A stretch of 64,000 nt of DNA from Craterostigma plantagineum (GCA_027422505.1 JAPQWV010001111.1:59279-123278), one strand, 5' to 3'; numbered from the stretch's first letter, positions 31,101 through 45,091 are shown. A program made the numbers and translations. The notes: generated by a model not told the origin, from the sequence alone.

Positions 31101-33602
31101 CCGCCAAGCTTTACAAACTCATTTATCTGAGGAGAGGTGTAACAATGAAATTCACTCAGTATAGCAGTAGGCATGTGTAAGAATTTGGATATACTCATTA
31201 TGGAGGAGGAAAGCATGTGGCAAAACATACTTACCCAGGTAATGGCAGTCAGCCGGGTAAATTCATCCGGTGAAGCTGCTCTCTGCACAAGTATCTCAGC
31301 CATGCGACCATAATCTACAGACTTTGAAAGCATCATCCCTCAGATAAGATATTTTAGCAAGACGAATTCCTTTTAAAAAATTTAATAGATCGAGGAATGT
31401 GACCCACAAAATGCAATCAAACTTAAACAATGTTTTGCATGCCAAAGAGGAAAATAACAATTTTCTAATTTTGCATTTCTTTTAGGAAGCATTTTAAGGT
31501 CCTTAACTGGAAAAAGGGTCATCAATTCCATCAAAAATAGTTTTTTTTTTTTTTTTTTTTAATCTTTAACACTTAATCAATCCAGACCATTGCAGAAAAA
31601 AAAGGGTCATCAATTCCATCAAAAATAGTTTTTTTTTTTATCTTCACACTTAATCAATCCAGACCATTGCAGGAAAAAAAAAAGGACCAGACGTACTGGA
31701 GAGTTCTTGATTTCTTGAAGAAATTCTGAAAGTGCTGAATCAGCCTGCTGCCTTATCTCGTGACTAGAATCACTAAGCATGTTGAATAACCCTGTGCATT
31801 TTTCCAGGTAAATATATACATTAAAACACCAATAACTTACCATGCATGATCAAGGTCACTCACCATCAAGGAAATCTGGAAGAAATCCAAGCATATCAAT
31901 GTCTGGAACGCTATCTAAAACAGTAATCCATCCCACCAAAAACTGGCGAACATATGGATTCAAGACATTCATCCTTTCTCTCAACAGTGGTATAAATTCT
32001 TCAATGCTGTAACAGATCAATAGTAGAAGTAGAACTTAGCTAAAACAATACTTGCAGATTCAAGGTCATTATAAAACCGATACAACAGAACTGGTAATGG
32101 GGCATAAAGAAAACAGACCTAAATTGATCACTCTCAGTTACGATATCCTGCACCCAAATAACCGCGCAGATGAATAAATTTGTTCCCTTTTATACCGCTC
32201 ATGAAAAAAACTGAGAACATGCCGTCATACCTTTACAAGTCTGTCTAAAAGATGAGCCGCACTCTGTACATTGGCATCCGAATCGGCAGAGAGCTTGCAT
32301 AGCGCATCAAAAATTTGGTTGAAAAACACTATAAAATCGCCTCTGACGACCTGCATATCAAAGACAATGAGACCAAATACAAGAGAAATATGGGATCCAA
32401 CAGTAATTCTTCATTCTCCCACCTTGGCAATGTTGTAGAGAGCTTCACAAGCATAGTAGCGTACGCGGCTATCTTGATCAGAAAAGGAGTTTAAGACCGG
32501 TGGAACGATTTGCTGGAAAGCCAACATGCGAGAAAAAACAGTCAGTCTGAAAGATAGATAAGAGATTTATTATTATTGGAAAATGAAAGTAGCTACAGGT
32601 TACAATGGTTTATTACAACAGAGGACATGCATTCTTGACAGGATAGCTCCAATTTCAGCAAATACATGCACACAAATTCATGCCTGAACGACATAACACC
32701 AACAATATCTTTCACCACCCCACTATTTTCATTTCTGCACTAGAATCTAAATATGATGTCAGACACACTATATCAGATCATTCTGAAAATGGAACATAGC
32801 ATCTGAATGCCTCCATTTCAAGATTCCTCAAGAATAAACAACATATGTCATAATTCAACACCGGTCCTTTGACTGGTAACATCAGAAATTTATGCCATCC
32901 GAAAAATTCTAAAAAGAATATAGGTACCCAGAAAAATTAGTAAATGCAAAAATCATATAATATATCAACCAAATAAAAAATTTGATCCGAACAAAAGGAG
33001 AATGCATTCAGTTGTGTACTTACGTCAAGATGCTGTGCTGCTTCAGAAGTCAAACCAACTGTTGCAGCTGCCAAGCCAATCAACCCTCCCTAACCCGATA
33101 ATCAATCAAAACAGAAAAGGAAATAATACAATAAAACATCACACATTAAACACTAAAACCAAACTTGGAAAGAAAACTCGTCACATAACCAACGATTAAC
33201 ATCAATCTGGATAACAATCAAACGAACAGAAAAAATTATCACATACCTTACGATGATTTGCTTGAGGTGAGTATGTATACTCATTGACCAACAAATAGAC
33301 GACTGCCGTGATTTTATCATGATCACCAGCCATAGCTAACTGCTTCACTATCCCTTCCACCTAAAAATAAATCAAATAATAAACCAATAAAAAATGGCAT
33401 AAACTAAGAATCCACAAAACATAAGCACAACTATTCAGAAATAGAAGCCTCAACTTTAATACACAACACAAGAGAAACTTCCAAAGTACCCACAACTGCC
33501 AAACAAAGGTACCTCAATAGCAGCATTTTTTCGCTTTTCATACAGCTTATCCGATAGATTACGAAGAACAGCCGCTGGAATTACTGATAATGCATCCACC
33601 AT
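28102..33602 (-). CDS. VAC14: VAC14 homologue, scaffold of the PI(3,5)P2 kinase complex
   Basis: VAC14 is a HEAT-repeat scaffold that holds the PIKfyve/Fab1 kinase and Fig4 phosphatase at the vacuole and sets PI(3,5)P2. The start is at 33602 ([20 protein letters not shown]) and the stop at 28102-28104 (ending [11 protein letters not shown]). About 20 exons follow the family order: [164 protein letters not shown] and [18 protein letters not shown]. Every exon I read is open and joins in frame. One intron, starting at 28696, has a GC donor (CAG then GCAAGT). The 3' UTR runs towards the Helitron, which ends 263 bp from the stop codon. I see no disruption. Confidence 0.92.
31507..31690. repeat. 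About 90-bp tandem duplication in a VAC14 intron
   Basis: A block beginning GGGTCATCAATTCCATCAAA and ending TCCAGACCATTGCAG occurs twice, each with an internal T run of different length. It is intronic, between the exons encoding YGRMAEIL and [10 protein letters not shown]. Confidence 0.8.
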
Positions 33603-34356
33603 GGCTATACTGGGAAAAACCCCGGTTTACTCTCTTCTGTAATCCACCTGATCGACTTCGATGCATATTATATAGCTGATTCAATGTCACTAAGAGCAGA
33701 TCTAGTGAGGACTTGAGGAGGTTTTAGAATGGGAAGCGAGGATGAGATTGATCACGTTCTGGAGATTGTTGGTTTTACTACCTTTTCTATGCACATTGAA
33801 TTTGGTAATCAATTAATTTAGGGTTTTTTTTTCCTTTGATTTTTTTTTTCCTTCGACGATTTTCGGGGTTTGATTATTCTGAGCCTTTAAAAAGCACAAA
33901 ACACAGCGTGGTGAAAATGAAGACGAAGTGAGTTCCTTCTTTCTTCTACGTTCTTTCTTTCTCCCACTTCGAACGACAAATTACCATTAACACCCTTTCT
34001 CTATCCTTTTGGCCCGAGAACCGATGTATTTTCCCAATTCTCTTTTCCATTTATATCACATAATACATATATATTTTTGTGCTAGTATTTAAATATGGGA
34101 AATTTTAAATTTTTTTGTTCCATCCCAATTCCCAAGGTATATATTTACTTTCTCTCAATTACCATGTCAATATCCGTCCTCTCGGCATTAGGTGGGCTTG
34201 GAAATTAGAATCTCAAGGCAAATTTGGAAAAACAAACTGGCTATAGTAAGAAACAAGAATTCATATAAGATTGTTTTCTTGATGTTCTTCGTATTTTGGG
34301 AATCTAATTTCAAGCAACTCCGTTGAAAACGTTGTTTCGAAAAAAATGGGTTACCT
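33603..34356. other. VAC14 5' flank and intergenic stretch
   Basis: The first few hundred bases upstream of the VAC14 start on the minus strand should hold its 5' UTR and promoter. Pyrimidine-rich tracts are visible but no clear TATA box. Nothing else is recognised. Confidence 0.4.
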
Positions 34357-34590
34357 TACCCCCCAAGGGCTTGACCTAGTGGATAGGTCCTTGACACTCA
34401 AGTGTGAGTTTAAGGGTTCGAATTCACTATAGGGGGACCTTGACTATTGTTGTTTGTGGGATCTTGGAGTGGGTCCCATGGTCCAGGGAGGTTAGTCCCG
34501 CTAGAAGCCGTGGTCGCCCCATAGTCGATGATGATGTTCATATTCGATTCAAACCGAGCCAGTCGAAGTGTGGGTTGCCTTTGTTAATTC
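34357..34590 (+). mobile_element. tRNA-derived SINE (Au-SINE-like)
   Basis: A box A-like TGACCTAGTGG (about 34372-34382) and a box B-like GGTTCGAATTC (about 34415-34425) lie about 40 bp apart, as in a Pol III internal promoter. The leader CAAGGGCTTGACCTAGTGG resembles plant Au-SINEs, and the 3' end near TTTGTTAATTCCTTG is T/G-rich. No cloverleaf can be completed, so this is not a tRNA gene. Confidence 0.65.
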
Positions 34591-34610
34591 CTTGAATGGA
34601 AAAACATTGG

Positions 34611-34760
34611 TGTCCATACAATTCGACAATTGGGTTCCTTGTCCACGTGGGAAGCAACCCAACTATGATTTTCGACCTAAACATTGTGTCCATACACTTC
34701 GACAATTGGGTTGCTGAGTCCGCGTGGGAAGCAACGCAACTACGATTTTCGACGTCGAAA
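34611..34760. repeat. 76-bp tandem duplication
   Basis: GTCCATACAATTCGACAATT at 34611 and its near copy GTCCATACACTTCGACAATT at 34687 begin two units, each continuing through CGTGGGAAGCAAC and CGATTTTCGAC-like blocks with about 85-90% identity. Confidence 0.8.
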
Positions 34761-35285
34761 ATCTGAATTTCCAACGAGCGGTAAAAAATTCTAACAGAGT
34801 AGAATTTGTTTTTTTCATAGGAGTAGATAGATTTTTGTTAAGAACGAGTAGATAGACTAAAACCATGAGTTACCGTAGTCACATCATATGGCTCCATTAT
34901 TCATTTCCATAAATCAAAGGTCACGTAGATGAGAAAAGTAGTTGTATTAATCACAAGAGTTAGATGCATTCCCGCGTCCGATCCAAACTACCTTTTCCTT
35001 TATTTTCTTTTATTTATCGTTTCCAAAAAGATTAACCAAACGTATACAATATAAGTTGGGCTCCATTGCTCAACTTCACAGTCAAAGATTTCTTCTTCAT
35101 CCACAAATGCATAGACACTAACTAATAGGAGATTTGATGGGGACAGCCTAAAAGTATAGAAAATGTGAGTTTTTTTATATCATCAGAACGCCATAAATGA
35201 TATAAGTTTTTTTTATAAGAAAAAAGGAATAATTTAACACCAATCACCTCTCAAACTGATAATGTAATAACAGAAACTACATAAA
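34761..35285. other. Intergenic stretch before the NUP155 3' end
   Basis: AT-rich and no element recognised. The part nearest 35286 should be NUP155 3' UTR. Confidence 0.4.
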
Positions 35286-38200
35286 TTAGAATGGGTAAGG
35301 ACTCGACAGCGATTCATCGATCTCTCGAAACCCTCGACAGAGAGCTTCAGTCTGAGTCGGCGGAAGTGGCAACCTCCTCACCTCAGTCATGAACCTACAC
35401 ATACGGAGATTTTTAACCTTCAACTTTACTTTATTTTAGAAATTGGAAAAGAAGAAAAAAATATAACCAACGCCCACCTATTTGTCGCGCTTGTGATCTT
35501 ATCGCGAACGCTTTGATTCGAAACTGAAGTTTGTCCAATCGAAATACTTGGGCCGAAGATTAGCGATGCACCGATGGGACTTGTCCCCATCCTCCGTGCA
35601 AAAACAGACATAGACCATTCGCGGAGCACCGTAAGAACAGAACGAAGAAGACGCATTTTCAAAATGGGAGATGGTAAGATTGCTCCATTGGATAATAACT
35701 GGTCGTAAGTGCTTAGGACGGGTTCTGTCGAGCCCTTGCAAGCTGCAATGAGAGCCCTGGCAATGTCTTCGTCTCCCACGGGCTCAGCGCCAGCATCAAC
35801 TCGGCCCTATGATGACAAATTGAAAAATAAAGTTTAAGTATGTGGCAAGTTTTGATGTTTTAACTATGGTGAAGTTGGGAGAGATTTGCATGGGTTTCGT
35901 ATTTTTCTTACCATGGCAGCTTTTCGAGTTGAAGGCATATGGTGTCTAATGGTAAGATGGCTCCATCACTGCTGAAAACATTGGGCCCGACCCTTTTGAG
36001 TACTGCACAGGCCTCGGCGATTCCACCTTTTGAGAGAGACTGATCTATGAGCCTAGCCCATATGTCCCGGGCAATACTGCCCTCAGAATCACCGTATGAG
36101 CCCGCAAAATATATAATTTCCAAACATATCTGAAGAAAAAGAACAGAAATAGAGAGAACCGAAAGGATCGTGCTTAAGGTGATGACCATAGAATTGTGCT
36201 TGAGATATAGCTGTCTGATCATATTCCCTCAAGAGGGCTTTTAGTTGAGATATAAAGATGTCACAAATGTTTGTCTTTAAATTTCGGAATGATTAAAGTT
36301 ATAACAAACCTCATAGAGCTCGAATGGACCAGCAAAGTCATTGTACAATTCAGTTATGGTCTTCAGATCTACGGATAACTCCTTCACTTTGTCACAGACA
36401 CTCTGCACAAAATTGGGATCACTGGACTGAGCGTTTTGGGTTGACGAGTCGCTTGTGTTAGGTTCAGATGTGCTGGGAGAGGTTTCCGACGTTGATGCAA
36501 TTGTCTCCAATGCTTCTTTGATCTTAATCTGAAACTGAATAACAGCAAGCTTTGCTTCGACTAAATCTAGGAGACCATTCCCCGACGAGGCATTAAAACT
36601 ATCTGTCTCCGATCCACTCTTCGCCTGCAGAACAGCATTACTCAAATACTGGCGCCTGTAAGTAGAGAAAACAAAATGTCAAGGATGATAGCTGATTTAA
36701 TACAAGAATACTACACGTTTTTGACTGACAAAAAAACCTGTCAACCAATTCAACCTTCAATGAAGTGACAATGATATATGTCAAAACAACAAAAAAAATA
36801 CAGCAAATCTAAGCCACGAACGATAGTCCACCAAGAGAACAATAACAATAGCACCTTTGTTCAAGAGTGGTGATGCATCTCCTAAGGATCGCCTTTCAGC
36901 TAACCCCATTAGCACGTGTGCAGCCAAAGTGTGTTGTCGCTTCAAGACATAATAGCGTGCAAGGAGCTCAAGGTGCTTAATCCGTTGGGATGCTTCAGCC
37001 GCTCTGGACTGACCCAAAGGTGAAGATGGAGATGCAATTGAGGAAAGCGACCGGGCCTACAGAAGAAAAAAAATAATAAGTTATACAATACAATTGAAGG
37101 AAAACATCCTACTAGCAACTCAGAGAGGTTTGAATTTCAAGATGAAAAAGAAAGAAAAAAAACCGTAATTCTTGCAATAGTACTCAATCATGGTATCAAA
37201 ACGGTTCAGAAAATGAATGTTTTAACTGTAAAACAGATATCGAATAGAGATAATTAAGTAGTAACTCATGACATGAGTTCAAACCTCACGCTCTGTGTCT
37301 CGCATAGCATTTCTCAAGAAAGGCACCAAATCTGGTCCACCAAATTCCAGCAACTCATCATCAAGTCCGAGATCAATTAATGTTCGATAAAGGTAATCAT
37401 GAAAAAAATCTGAAGATTGAACCCCAAGTTGAATGATCTGGCATATATACTTCTTGTGAGGTGCTTGATCACGGGCAGATTGAAAAGGTGGGCGAATCGG
37501 GGACACCAAATCGCCTTGAAGAGAACGCAAAGCATTGCCTACGATGTCATAACACTCCATGCGTTGGGAAATGGCACGATCTCGAAACCCCGCATCTATT
37601 TTGTCGTTCAAAGCATCTCCAGCTGGATCAAGAGATTGTGCCTTTTGCAAAGGTAATTTGACGACAGCTTCATAGAATCTACAATAGTCATGCAAATCTT
37701 GTTACATTAATGATCTAAGCATACAGATTCGCAAAAAGCTATCTACCTTAACTGACCTAAGGTCTTCGAAGCGCTTGCACACGGCCTGCAAATCGGCTGC
37801 CTCTGGAATTCTACTTAAGTTGTTAAAAGCCTCTCTAGCTAGATTTTCTCTCTCGCCCATGTCAGGAGTGGCAGCAGCTCTCTCAAGGCATTCAACAGCT
37901 AAGTAAAACTTGTAATCGCTCTCTTTATAATAGCTCGGACAACCTTCGCGCAACCTGTTACTAATATCATCAACTGTTCCCCTGCCATCAGAACCAGTGT
38001 AATACTGGATCATGAATAATAGGAAAAGTGAGCGAAAGATCTGATTATCTCTAATGTCACATTTAACTAAGAAAGTAAATGAGCTAGGAAAGTACAGAAT
38101 AGTTAAAAAAAATGCAAGGAATAGTTAATTGCTAATTGTCAGACACCTCCATAAGAGCAGAAATCAGACGTGTTGCAATTCTATCTCCCTCTTCCGAACA

Positions 38201-41200
38201 AACTAACTGTTGGAATGTTAACTGAACTGCATTCTGCCTAGCATTTGCATCAAAATTCTGTACCAGACGCGCCATAAGGTGCTGGGAAAGAAGCTGAAGC
38301 AGAAAAAGTGCTTCACCACATCTAAGAAGTAATTGTCTTATACACTCCATTGCTCTTACCTGAAATTTTTCAAATCAATCATCCACTCAAAAATACATCT
38401 AAGTAACACTGCACAGTTGTTCATAGTGTACCTCCATGGCAGCAAGTTCTGAATTGTTATATGAAAGCCGTTGTCTTTTATTTAACGGACCAGGCTCAAC
38501 CGAGTAACCACTACGCGAGGATTGACCAAATAAATTGCGGACCATAGATCTATCACTAGCACCCATATCAGAACCAGCTCCGATCAAAATTGAACCAGCC
38601 ATATCACCAAAGCCAGCTGCATAGCCATAGAGTCCTCGCCTCTGATTCCTTCTAGACTTCAGAAACTTCTCAAGTGAGCGGATTTTGTCTTCGAGAAGAT
38701 ACATTACTCCAATAGAAAGCCTGGAGGTTATGATACCGTCTTCAGACTTAGCGTCCATAGACCCTGAGCCACCTTTGATTATAAAAACAGGGAGATCCCA
38801 TAATGGTAACAGCAACCGCGATGAACACAGACAGAGGCCTTCATAAGCACCCGAAAATAGAGGTTCACCATCATTGACTTGCACAATGCTGAATCCATCA
38901 GAACCAGTTCTGGTGTTTGGCAGGGCACCACTTCCTCCTAATTGTGGCATCCCAACGACTCTAGGGTCTTCAAAAGCTTCAGCAGCCTCTCCTCCAACAA
39001 CACGTTGCTTATAAAGTTTTCGGTATACACTATTTTTGCAGCCAGCATCAGACACATTGCGGCAGCCTCTCCAGGACCAAACCGCTTGAAGAAATCCTCT
39101 AGCAAAGTTCTTGGAGAATTAGACTCCAGCAATCGCCTCAAAATGTCAATTGGTCTGTTCAAAGCGACCTCCACCATGCCCATGGTACTGAATATGACTA
39201 ATTTTCTTCCCGGCAATATATGTTGGGTAGAGAGATCACCCCTAGCCCATAGTTTAATGCAAGACTTTTCACAAGTTTCCAAAGGACCAAACCCATAAAG
39301 TCCTAGTTCCGAATATAGAGACTGCACAGCAAACGCTGTGTCTTGCAGAGGAAAAACATCTGCCACACAAAGCATTCTCCCCTCTACAGGTATATGGGAG
39401 ACTGATTCTCGTAAGGCGCGCGAACCCATTCCAAATCCAGCAGATGCAAAAGACTGCACTGTGGAATCCTTATTCAAAATAATGAGTGACGATGAATTAG
39501 AAAGGACTATGGTTCCAGAAGAGTAATATGATGATTCAATTTGAAGAGGGTTGTCATCAGCTTGAGTTCTTCCAGAGGTAGAAAGAGCACTAAATGTAAA
39601 CCCACCACCGATCCCTATGGGAGGAGGTCGCGTTGCTACAACTTTCAAGCAGCTTGGTCTCTGCTTACTGTGATCATGTTCACCCATATCTCCAACTGCA
39701 CCATTCGTTCCACCAGAACGGGCAGTAGTTAGATACATCCTCCGCCCATCAGATAAAACCACAGCAAGATGCAACCACTTGGATTCTGAGGTAGACAAAG
39801 GTGAAATGCTCACTATGGACGGCTTGCTCGTCTGAGATGTGGGTCTCGAATCCCTCTGTGTAATCAAATTTCTCTCTTCTGCCACCTTCTTGAGAGGGCC
39901 ATCCCCATTCGGCCCAAGAGAGAAAACATGTATCTTCATGTTCTCGGTGCGTGCATATAAGATGTGTCTCTCAGAATCAACTACCATATCAACAATTGGG
40001 TCAACAACACCAAACTTGAAAACATTTGGTACAACCCACCTGTAGAGAGAGTGAAACTAACTTAAAAATGCTGAAGCTATGCCAAAAGCAATGGGACTAA
40101 ATTCAAGAGCTCCAAAGAAGTTCAACGAGAAATAATGTTACCCCATTAAAATGAACAAGAGAAGTAGCCTAATAAATCAGTCATATCATACAGGGCTCAT
40201 GCAGGTACACAAGATTTGAAGCCACATGCACTGCCACACATCAGGATGAAGGAATAGCGGGAAACAACTCGTGACCTCGGCACAAACAAGAGGAACAGAG
40301 AATATTACCTCGAAATGAAGCTTCCTACACTCGAGGTCAGGCATACTTTGCGACACCGTTTTTGCCATCCTGAACCACTTGTATATTGAACTCATAAACA
40401 TCTCCATCACGACCAGCCATAAATATCTGTCCCCTATCGGTGCAAGCTATACAAGTCATAGTCACTCCATCAGATGGAATAGTATACTCTGGGAGCGGCT
40501 GAAGTGACATCTCAGCATATGGATCAGTTCCATCACCACTTCCAGAACAACATATTCCCACAAGGATCACCTGATTAACAGAATACACACATACATGAGA
40601 AGATGGCAGAAGATATGCAATCAAATGAAACAACAATACAGGCATGGAACTTTCACCTCAACAGGAGTTGCCAACACTAGAAGGTATTGAATAGCCTCAA
40701 CAAATATACCAGGCCTGGATTTAGCCAAGCCAACAGCACAAATGGTTTGCTCCTCCCTGCTATATTCAGGGCACTGTCCATCCCTATACATTATATAACC
40801 AAGAATCGATATGGAACTATTAACAGAATGATTTATAAGTAGGCAAGCACAGAACTTAATCTTCAACGGGAAAAATGTCGATTTGGTGAAAACTAGTCTA
40901 CAGTCCAAATCCATGAGGAGCAACAATCAAAATCGGCTTTTTTGTAAAACAATATAAGGAAAAACAAGAATTATTTACATCAATGACTGAAATTTTTCTC
41001 ATAAGATTTCTCAGTTGTCAGTTAACAAACATGGCACGATGTAAATTTATAACTACAGTATTCTATAGTGCCAACATACACTTCATTAATGATTAAACAT
41101 ATATGATATAGCCAAATACATAATCCCGATGGTATCAATGAATGCAAATCAAATTCTGCTACTTGCACACCAGCTTCTCCCAGGTAATCACAAAATTTAT

Positions 41201-42242
41201 TTTCGGCATTTAAAGGGACATTGAGATGTGCTTACTGTGCCCAAATACTACACTTACTGCTTATCAAATCGCCAGAGAAACAATGAATTATCAACAGTTG
41301 CCCAAGCTCGACGTATTTCAGAAAATATTCCGCACAATGTAGTTCCCTCCCCACTGGAGGCATTGTATCTTTCGATTAATACCTGAGGTAACTCCCATGT
41401 ATTCACGACTTCAACCAAAGGAGGCCACTGCAATACAACCATCAAAGAAAAATTAATCAGTTACCCGAGAAAATGGCGCACATACCACAATTTTCAACAA
41501 ATAAATCAGCGACACAGAAACAGTGCAATGCAGAGTTACCCTGTGGATCTATCTCTCTTTTCTCCATCTCAACAAATTGCCAGCATTCGCAGGAACCCTC
41601 TAAATAATATATAAAAATATATATACGTATACAGGATACAGATGCATCAATAATTTAACCAGATCATCGTGCACTTCGCTTTCTCAAGAATGGACTAACT
41701 CAAACGACTCAGAAGAATACCTTAGCTAAGGTCATAAAAAGTGGATTTACTGACTTCCACATACAAAGTAAAGGGAAAAAGTTGACGAGCAAGAATTCAC
41801 GTTCTCACTAAAAGGGAAGTGTACATAATCCAGTTAATTCCCTCAATAATTTGCAGACAGAAAAACAACTTTGAATCCCCTTTTTTCTGTTCGTAGCATA
41901 TACTGTTGTATTTTTTCACCATTAAGAGAGAAGGGTGAGAGCTTATTAGCCGATGCCCACAACCTAATTTACTCCAAACATGCTTCTGAAAACATCATTC
42001 TAACAAAAATCCAAAAAGTAAAAGTAAAAATTCCATCAACGGAAAAAAAAAAACTCGCGAAGGATAGCCAACCACCTTACCTCGCGTGGGTGAGCCAAAT
42101 AAGGATGAGTCGAATATCTAGAAGCTTCCAAGGCTTCCTCGAGATCGAGATGACTCGCAGCTTCTCTAACGCATCGATCGGTGACGACAAGCCCAGCATT
42201 GGCGACGTCACGCATCACTATTTCACTATCCCAAGCAACCAT
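35286..42242 (-). CDS. NUP155: Nucleoporin NUP155, five frame breaks
   Basis: NUP155 is an inner-ring scaffold nucleoporin with an N-terminal beta-propeller and a C-terminal alpha-solenoid. The start is at 42242 (MVAWDSEIVMRDVANAGLVV). Exons in order give LDLEEALEASRYSTHPYLAH, WPPLVEVVNTWELPQVLIER, SEIRRAWATVDNSLFLWRFD, ICAVGLAKSRPGIFVEAIQY, DGVTMTCIACTDRGQIFMAG, the long exon 40039-38433 (HILYARTENMKIHVFSLGPN to NKRQRLSYNNSELAAMEV), LICSEEGD-type solenoid exons, KKYICQIIQLGVQSSDFFHD, LLARYYVLKRQHTLAAHVL, ARLIDQSLSKGGIAEACAVL, GDEDIARALIAACKGSTEPV and a last exon near 35396-35286. Splice sites are canonical. The frame breaks near 40388, 39000, 36863, 35921 and 35342, three or more of which look like loss of one base. 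I see no nonsense substitution. It is either a recent pseudogene of a duplicate or an intact gene with sequence indels. Confidence 0.85.
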
Positions 42243-42684
42243 CTTGAGCAACCAACAGTAGAAATAACACCAAATTCTCTTCCTAGGGCAGGGGTTTGAA
42301 CTTCAGCAACAACGAAATTCAAGCCCTAGACAATTGCAAGAAGGTATTTTACAAGGAATTCGGTTGTCGAAAATCCGAACTACCGTAGCAAAATTTTCAA
42401 AAGACGCTGTAGAGGATTTTCGCTCGATAGGGCTTTTGCCTTTTGTTTGGAGTACTGAACAGCGCGCGTCGCACAAGCTATACTATTGTTTCTCTCCCAT
42501 GGGTATAATGGTCTTTTCACTTCCTTTTTTTTACAATTTACAGTCAACCCAATCAAAAAGGTTAAGGTGGAAAAAGCTGTACAAACCAAAAAGCTATTAC
42601 ACTACCACACTCCCATCTTTTTCGAGGAAATTACAGATATACAACATGTAAAAACAGAACAAAGGGAGGCTTTTCTTTTCGTTT

Positions 42685-44680
42685 TCAGACATGTTCGTTT
42701 CCCTTGAGTATGTTGTACTTGCAGAGTGGACACGTGGCGTTCATCTTAAGCCATTTTGCAATGCAAACCGAGTGAAAATGGTGGTTGCAAGGCAGAGCAT
42801 GGAGCTCTGTTCCATCCTCGTAAGAACAAAGGCATATGCAGCACTCCTTGCAAATAATCAAATCCATAAGCCTCCAAAATCTTGATTTTGCAAATAAAAA
42901 ATGTAGTGAAAAAAGAAAGGACTTACTGCATCTTCTCGAAAGAGAATTCGTTCGTCCGCCGTGTAAGAACTGCTTGGTTTGAGAGGAACCATTCTGCCAG
43001 CACCAAACCCCATCTCCTCATTATCTTTACAGATATGAAATTTGTATTTGGGGAGGATGCTCAAGTCTGCATCGGATGCACCTTCCTTTTTTTTTTAGAA
43101 ACAGAAATGTGTAAGTAATACGCCTAAACGGTGTTATTTCAGGCTCTTTGTTCGACAGTTATACGTACTTGGCCAGCAATGGCGTAAAGAATTGCAATGA
43201 TGCATGGTAAGCAGCAGCAGATAGCTATCCCGATAAGACAAGCCACTACTACACAGAATACTGCAAAGATTACGTCGAATGCCAAGAAGGCGACAGCCAA
43301 CCTGCATAACGTCAGAAAATCAGAGATCTATCTGTTATTCTGCTGCCAAGTGACGCATTAACAACGTTTTGTAAAGAGTAAAAGCAAAAAAAGAAGAAAG
43401 CAAATATTCTTAACAGTATATGAACAGTCGATAATCTTACCAATACAATCGGGGAGCGTTTGATGACAGAATTTCACCCCCCCAGAGAATCCAGTAGAAG
43501 CCAGTGATCCACCACACGAACGATACAATCGTGTTCAAAGATTCACAACGTGTGGCACTGAAAAAGTCACACAATTATATTCAAACATATCTGCTCACAT
43601 GGATTTATGGAAAATCTACTGGCATTTCACAGCACGTGTAAACTTATTGAACGGACTGGAAATCAGCTCCAAACCTCTTTCCTCAAAAACAGACAAGAGA
43701 TAACCACAACATGTTTCAAGAAAACAAAATATTATCGCCCTAGTAGTAAAGTCCAACAATGTACTCACTTGGTGACTTATGATCAAGTATCACTGAAAAT
43801 AACCATAAAGGTTTCTTCTGATAAAGAGCGATAATGAATCGATCGCCAAAGATGTGATCACTTCCAAGAAAAACCCACCAAGTCTCAACACTCAAATACG
43901 TGCAAAAAGGGAAAAACAATCACAAGAGACCATAAAAATCAATCAGAACTAAGCTACAATCACTTAACAGAAGCAATGATGCTAACAACCCGATAGGCGA
44001 TATTTTCGGGTAAAAAAAAATTAACACCATCACTACAATATCTCATTGCACATGAAGCCCACGTGCAAGAAAACCTAAACTCGCTAAATCACAGTGAAAA
44101 CGGATCATGTAATATTGTAATTCAATCAAGCAAAGGGCACAACAAAAATGAATTGAACTAAAAGGAATCCAGTTAAGGATAGCAAAACCAACCTCGACCG
44201 CTCACTGTATCCTAAATTCCCACTATCCTCATTGTCATCATCATCTCCAGCTCCATTATCATATTCTCCGGCGCTCCTATCATCGTCACCAGTCCTGCCA
44301 TTACCGTTCCTCCTCTTGAACTCTAACCCAACAAGCACCACGTGCACCAGGCACTGCGCCGCGTATCCAATCACCCAAACCCTAATCGGAACATTGGGCC
44401 TCTCGTCGACCGTCAAAATCATCATAACAATAGTAATTAGAACGAACAGAGAGTTCCACGCGATGTCAAGCGCCACCACGGGACGCGAGTAACCCCAGTC
44501 GACGTGTCTCTCCTCCAGCTGACGGGCCGCCGTCTCCCGGACCAGCGCCGACGGACCGCCTCCTCCTCGTCGCGTGGCGCGAGACAGGAGGAGCGAAAGG
44601 GACGAAGTATGCTGCGGCGGCTGAAGACGTGGTCGGAGGAACGGGGTTGAATCGGCGGTGGGTGACGACGTGGAGGACAT
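42685..44680 (-). CDS. RIE1: RIE1-like membrane RING-H2 E3 ubiquitin ligase
   Basis: Five exons. Exon 1 (44680-44193) starts [18 protein letters not shown] and has the family signature [20 protein letters not shown], followed by two membrane segments ([14 protein letters not shown] and [17 protein letters not shown]) and an acidic D/E-rich loop. Exons 2-3 give [16 protein letters not shown] and two more membrane segments ([39 protein letters not shown]). Exon 4 ends [11 protein letters not shown]. Exon 5 is the RING-H2: [28 protein letters not shown] and CPLCKYNI, with all eight metal ligands. The stop is at 42685-42687. The first ATG of the frame is used. All exons are open, including through a run of seven G. 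RIE1 is required for Arabidopsis seed development; which paralogue this is was not tested. Confidence 0.88.
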
Positions 44681-45082
44681 GGCAATTGGCAATGGCGACT
44701 GGCGAGGTGTATTCTTGTCTTTTGAGTTCGATCGTTTGTTGGGTTTTGTTCAGCCGAGAGACGTTCGATGATTTCAATCTATCATATTATTTTTTTTTTA
44801 AAAGCGATAATTTAAGGTGTGACTATACTTAATAAATACTAAATAGTCCAAATTATCACTTTTAACACCATAAATTTTATATAGAGGTACTTAGTTAATA
44901 AACATCTACGGCTTTGGTTGAGAGTAATATTACATCATCGTTTACTTATCTTTTTTTATGTATAAGACATATCATATTATATATTTATGTAGACCTAATT
45001 CTTAAATATGTTGTGCGATATCTCGTGATGTTCCTTTTTTTCAGTATTAGGTATCAAGATACTTTTTCCTATTGTACCTAAA
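44681..45082. other. 5' flank of the RING gene
   Basis: AT-rich, with no coding or repeat signature before the MULE-type MITE. Confidence 0.4.
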
Positions 45083-45091
45083 TTTATTATA

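Noticed and set aside
34372..34425. tRNA gene suggested by box A and box B
   Set aside because: No acceptor or anticodon stem can be formed, and the sequence continues as an Au-SINE-like repeat.
41871..42299. 142-aa plus-strand open frame
   Set aside because: It is opposite NUP155 exon 1 and intron 1 and has no family motif.
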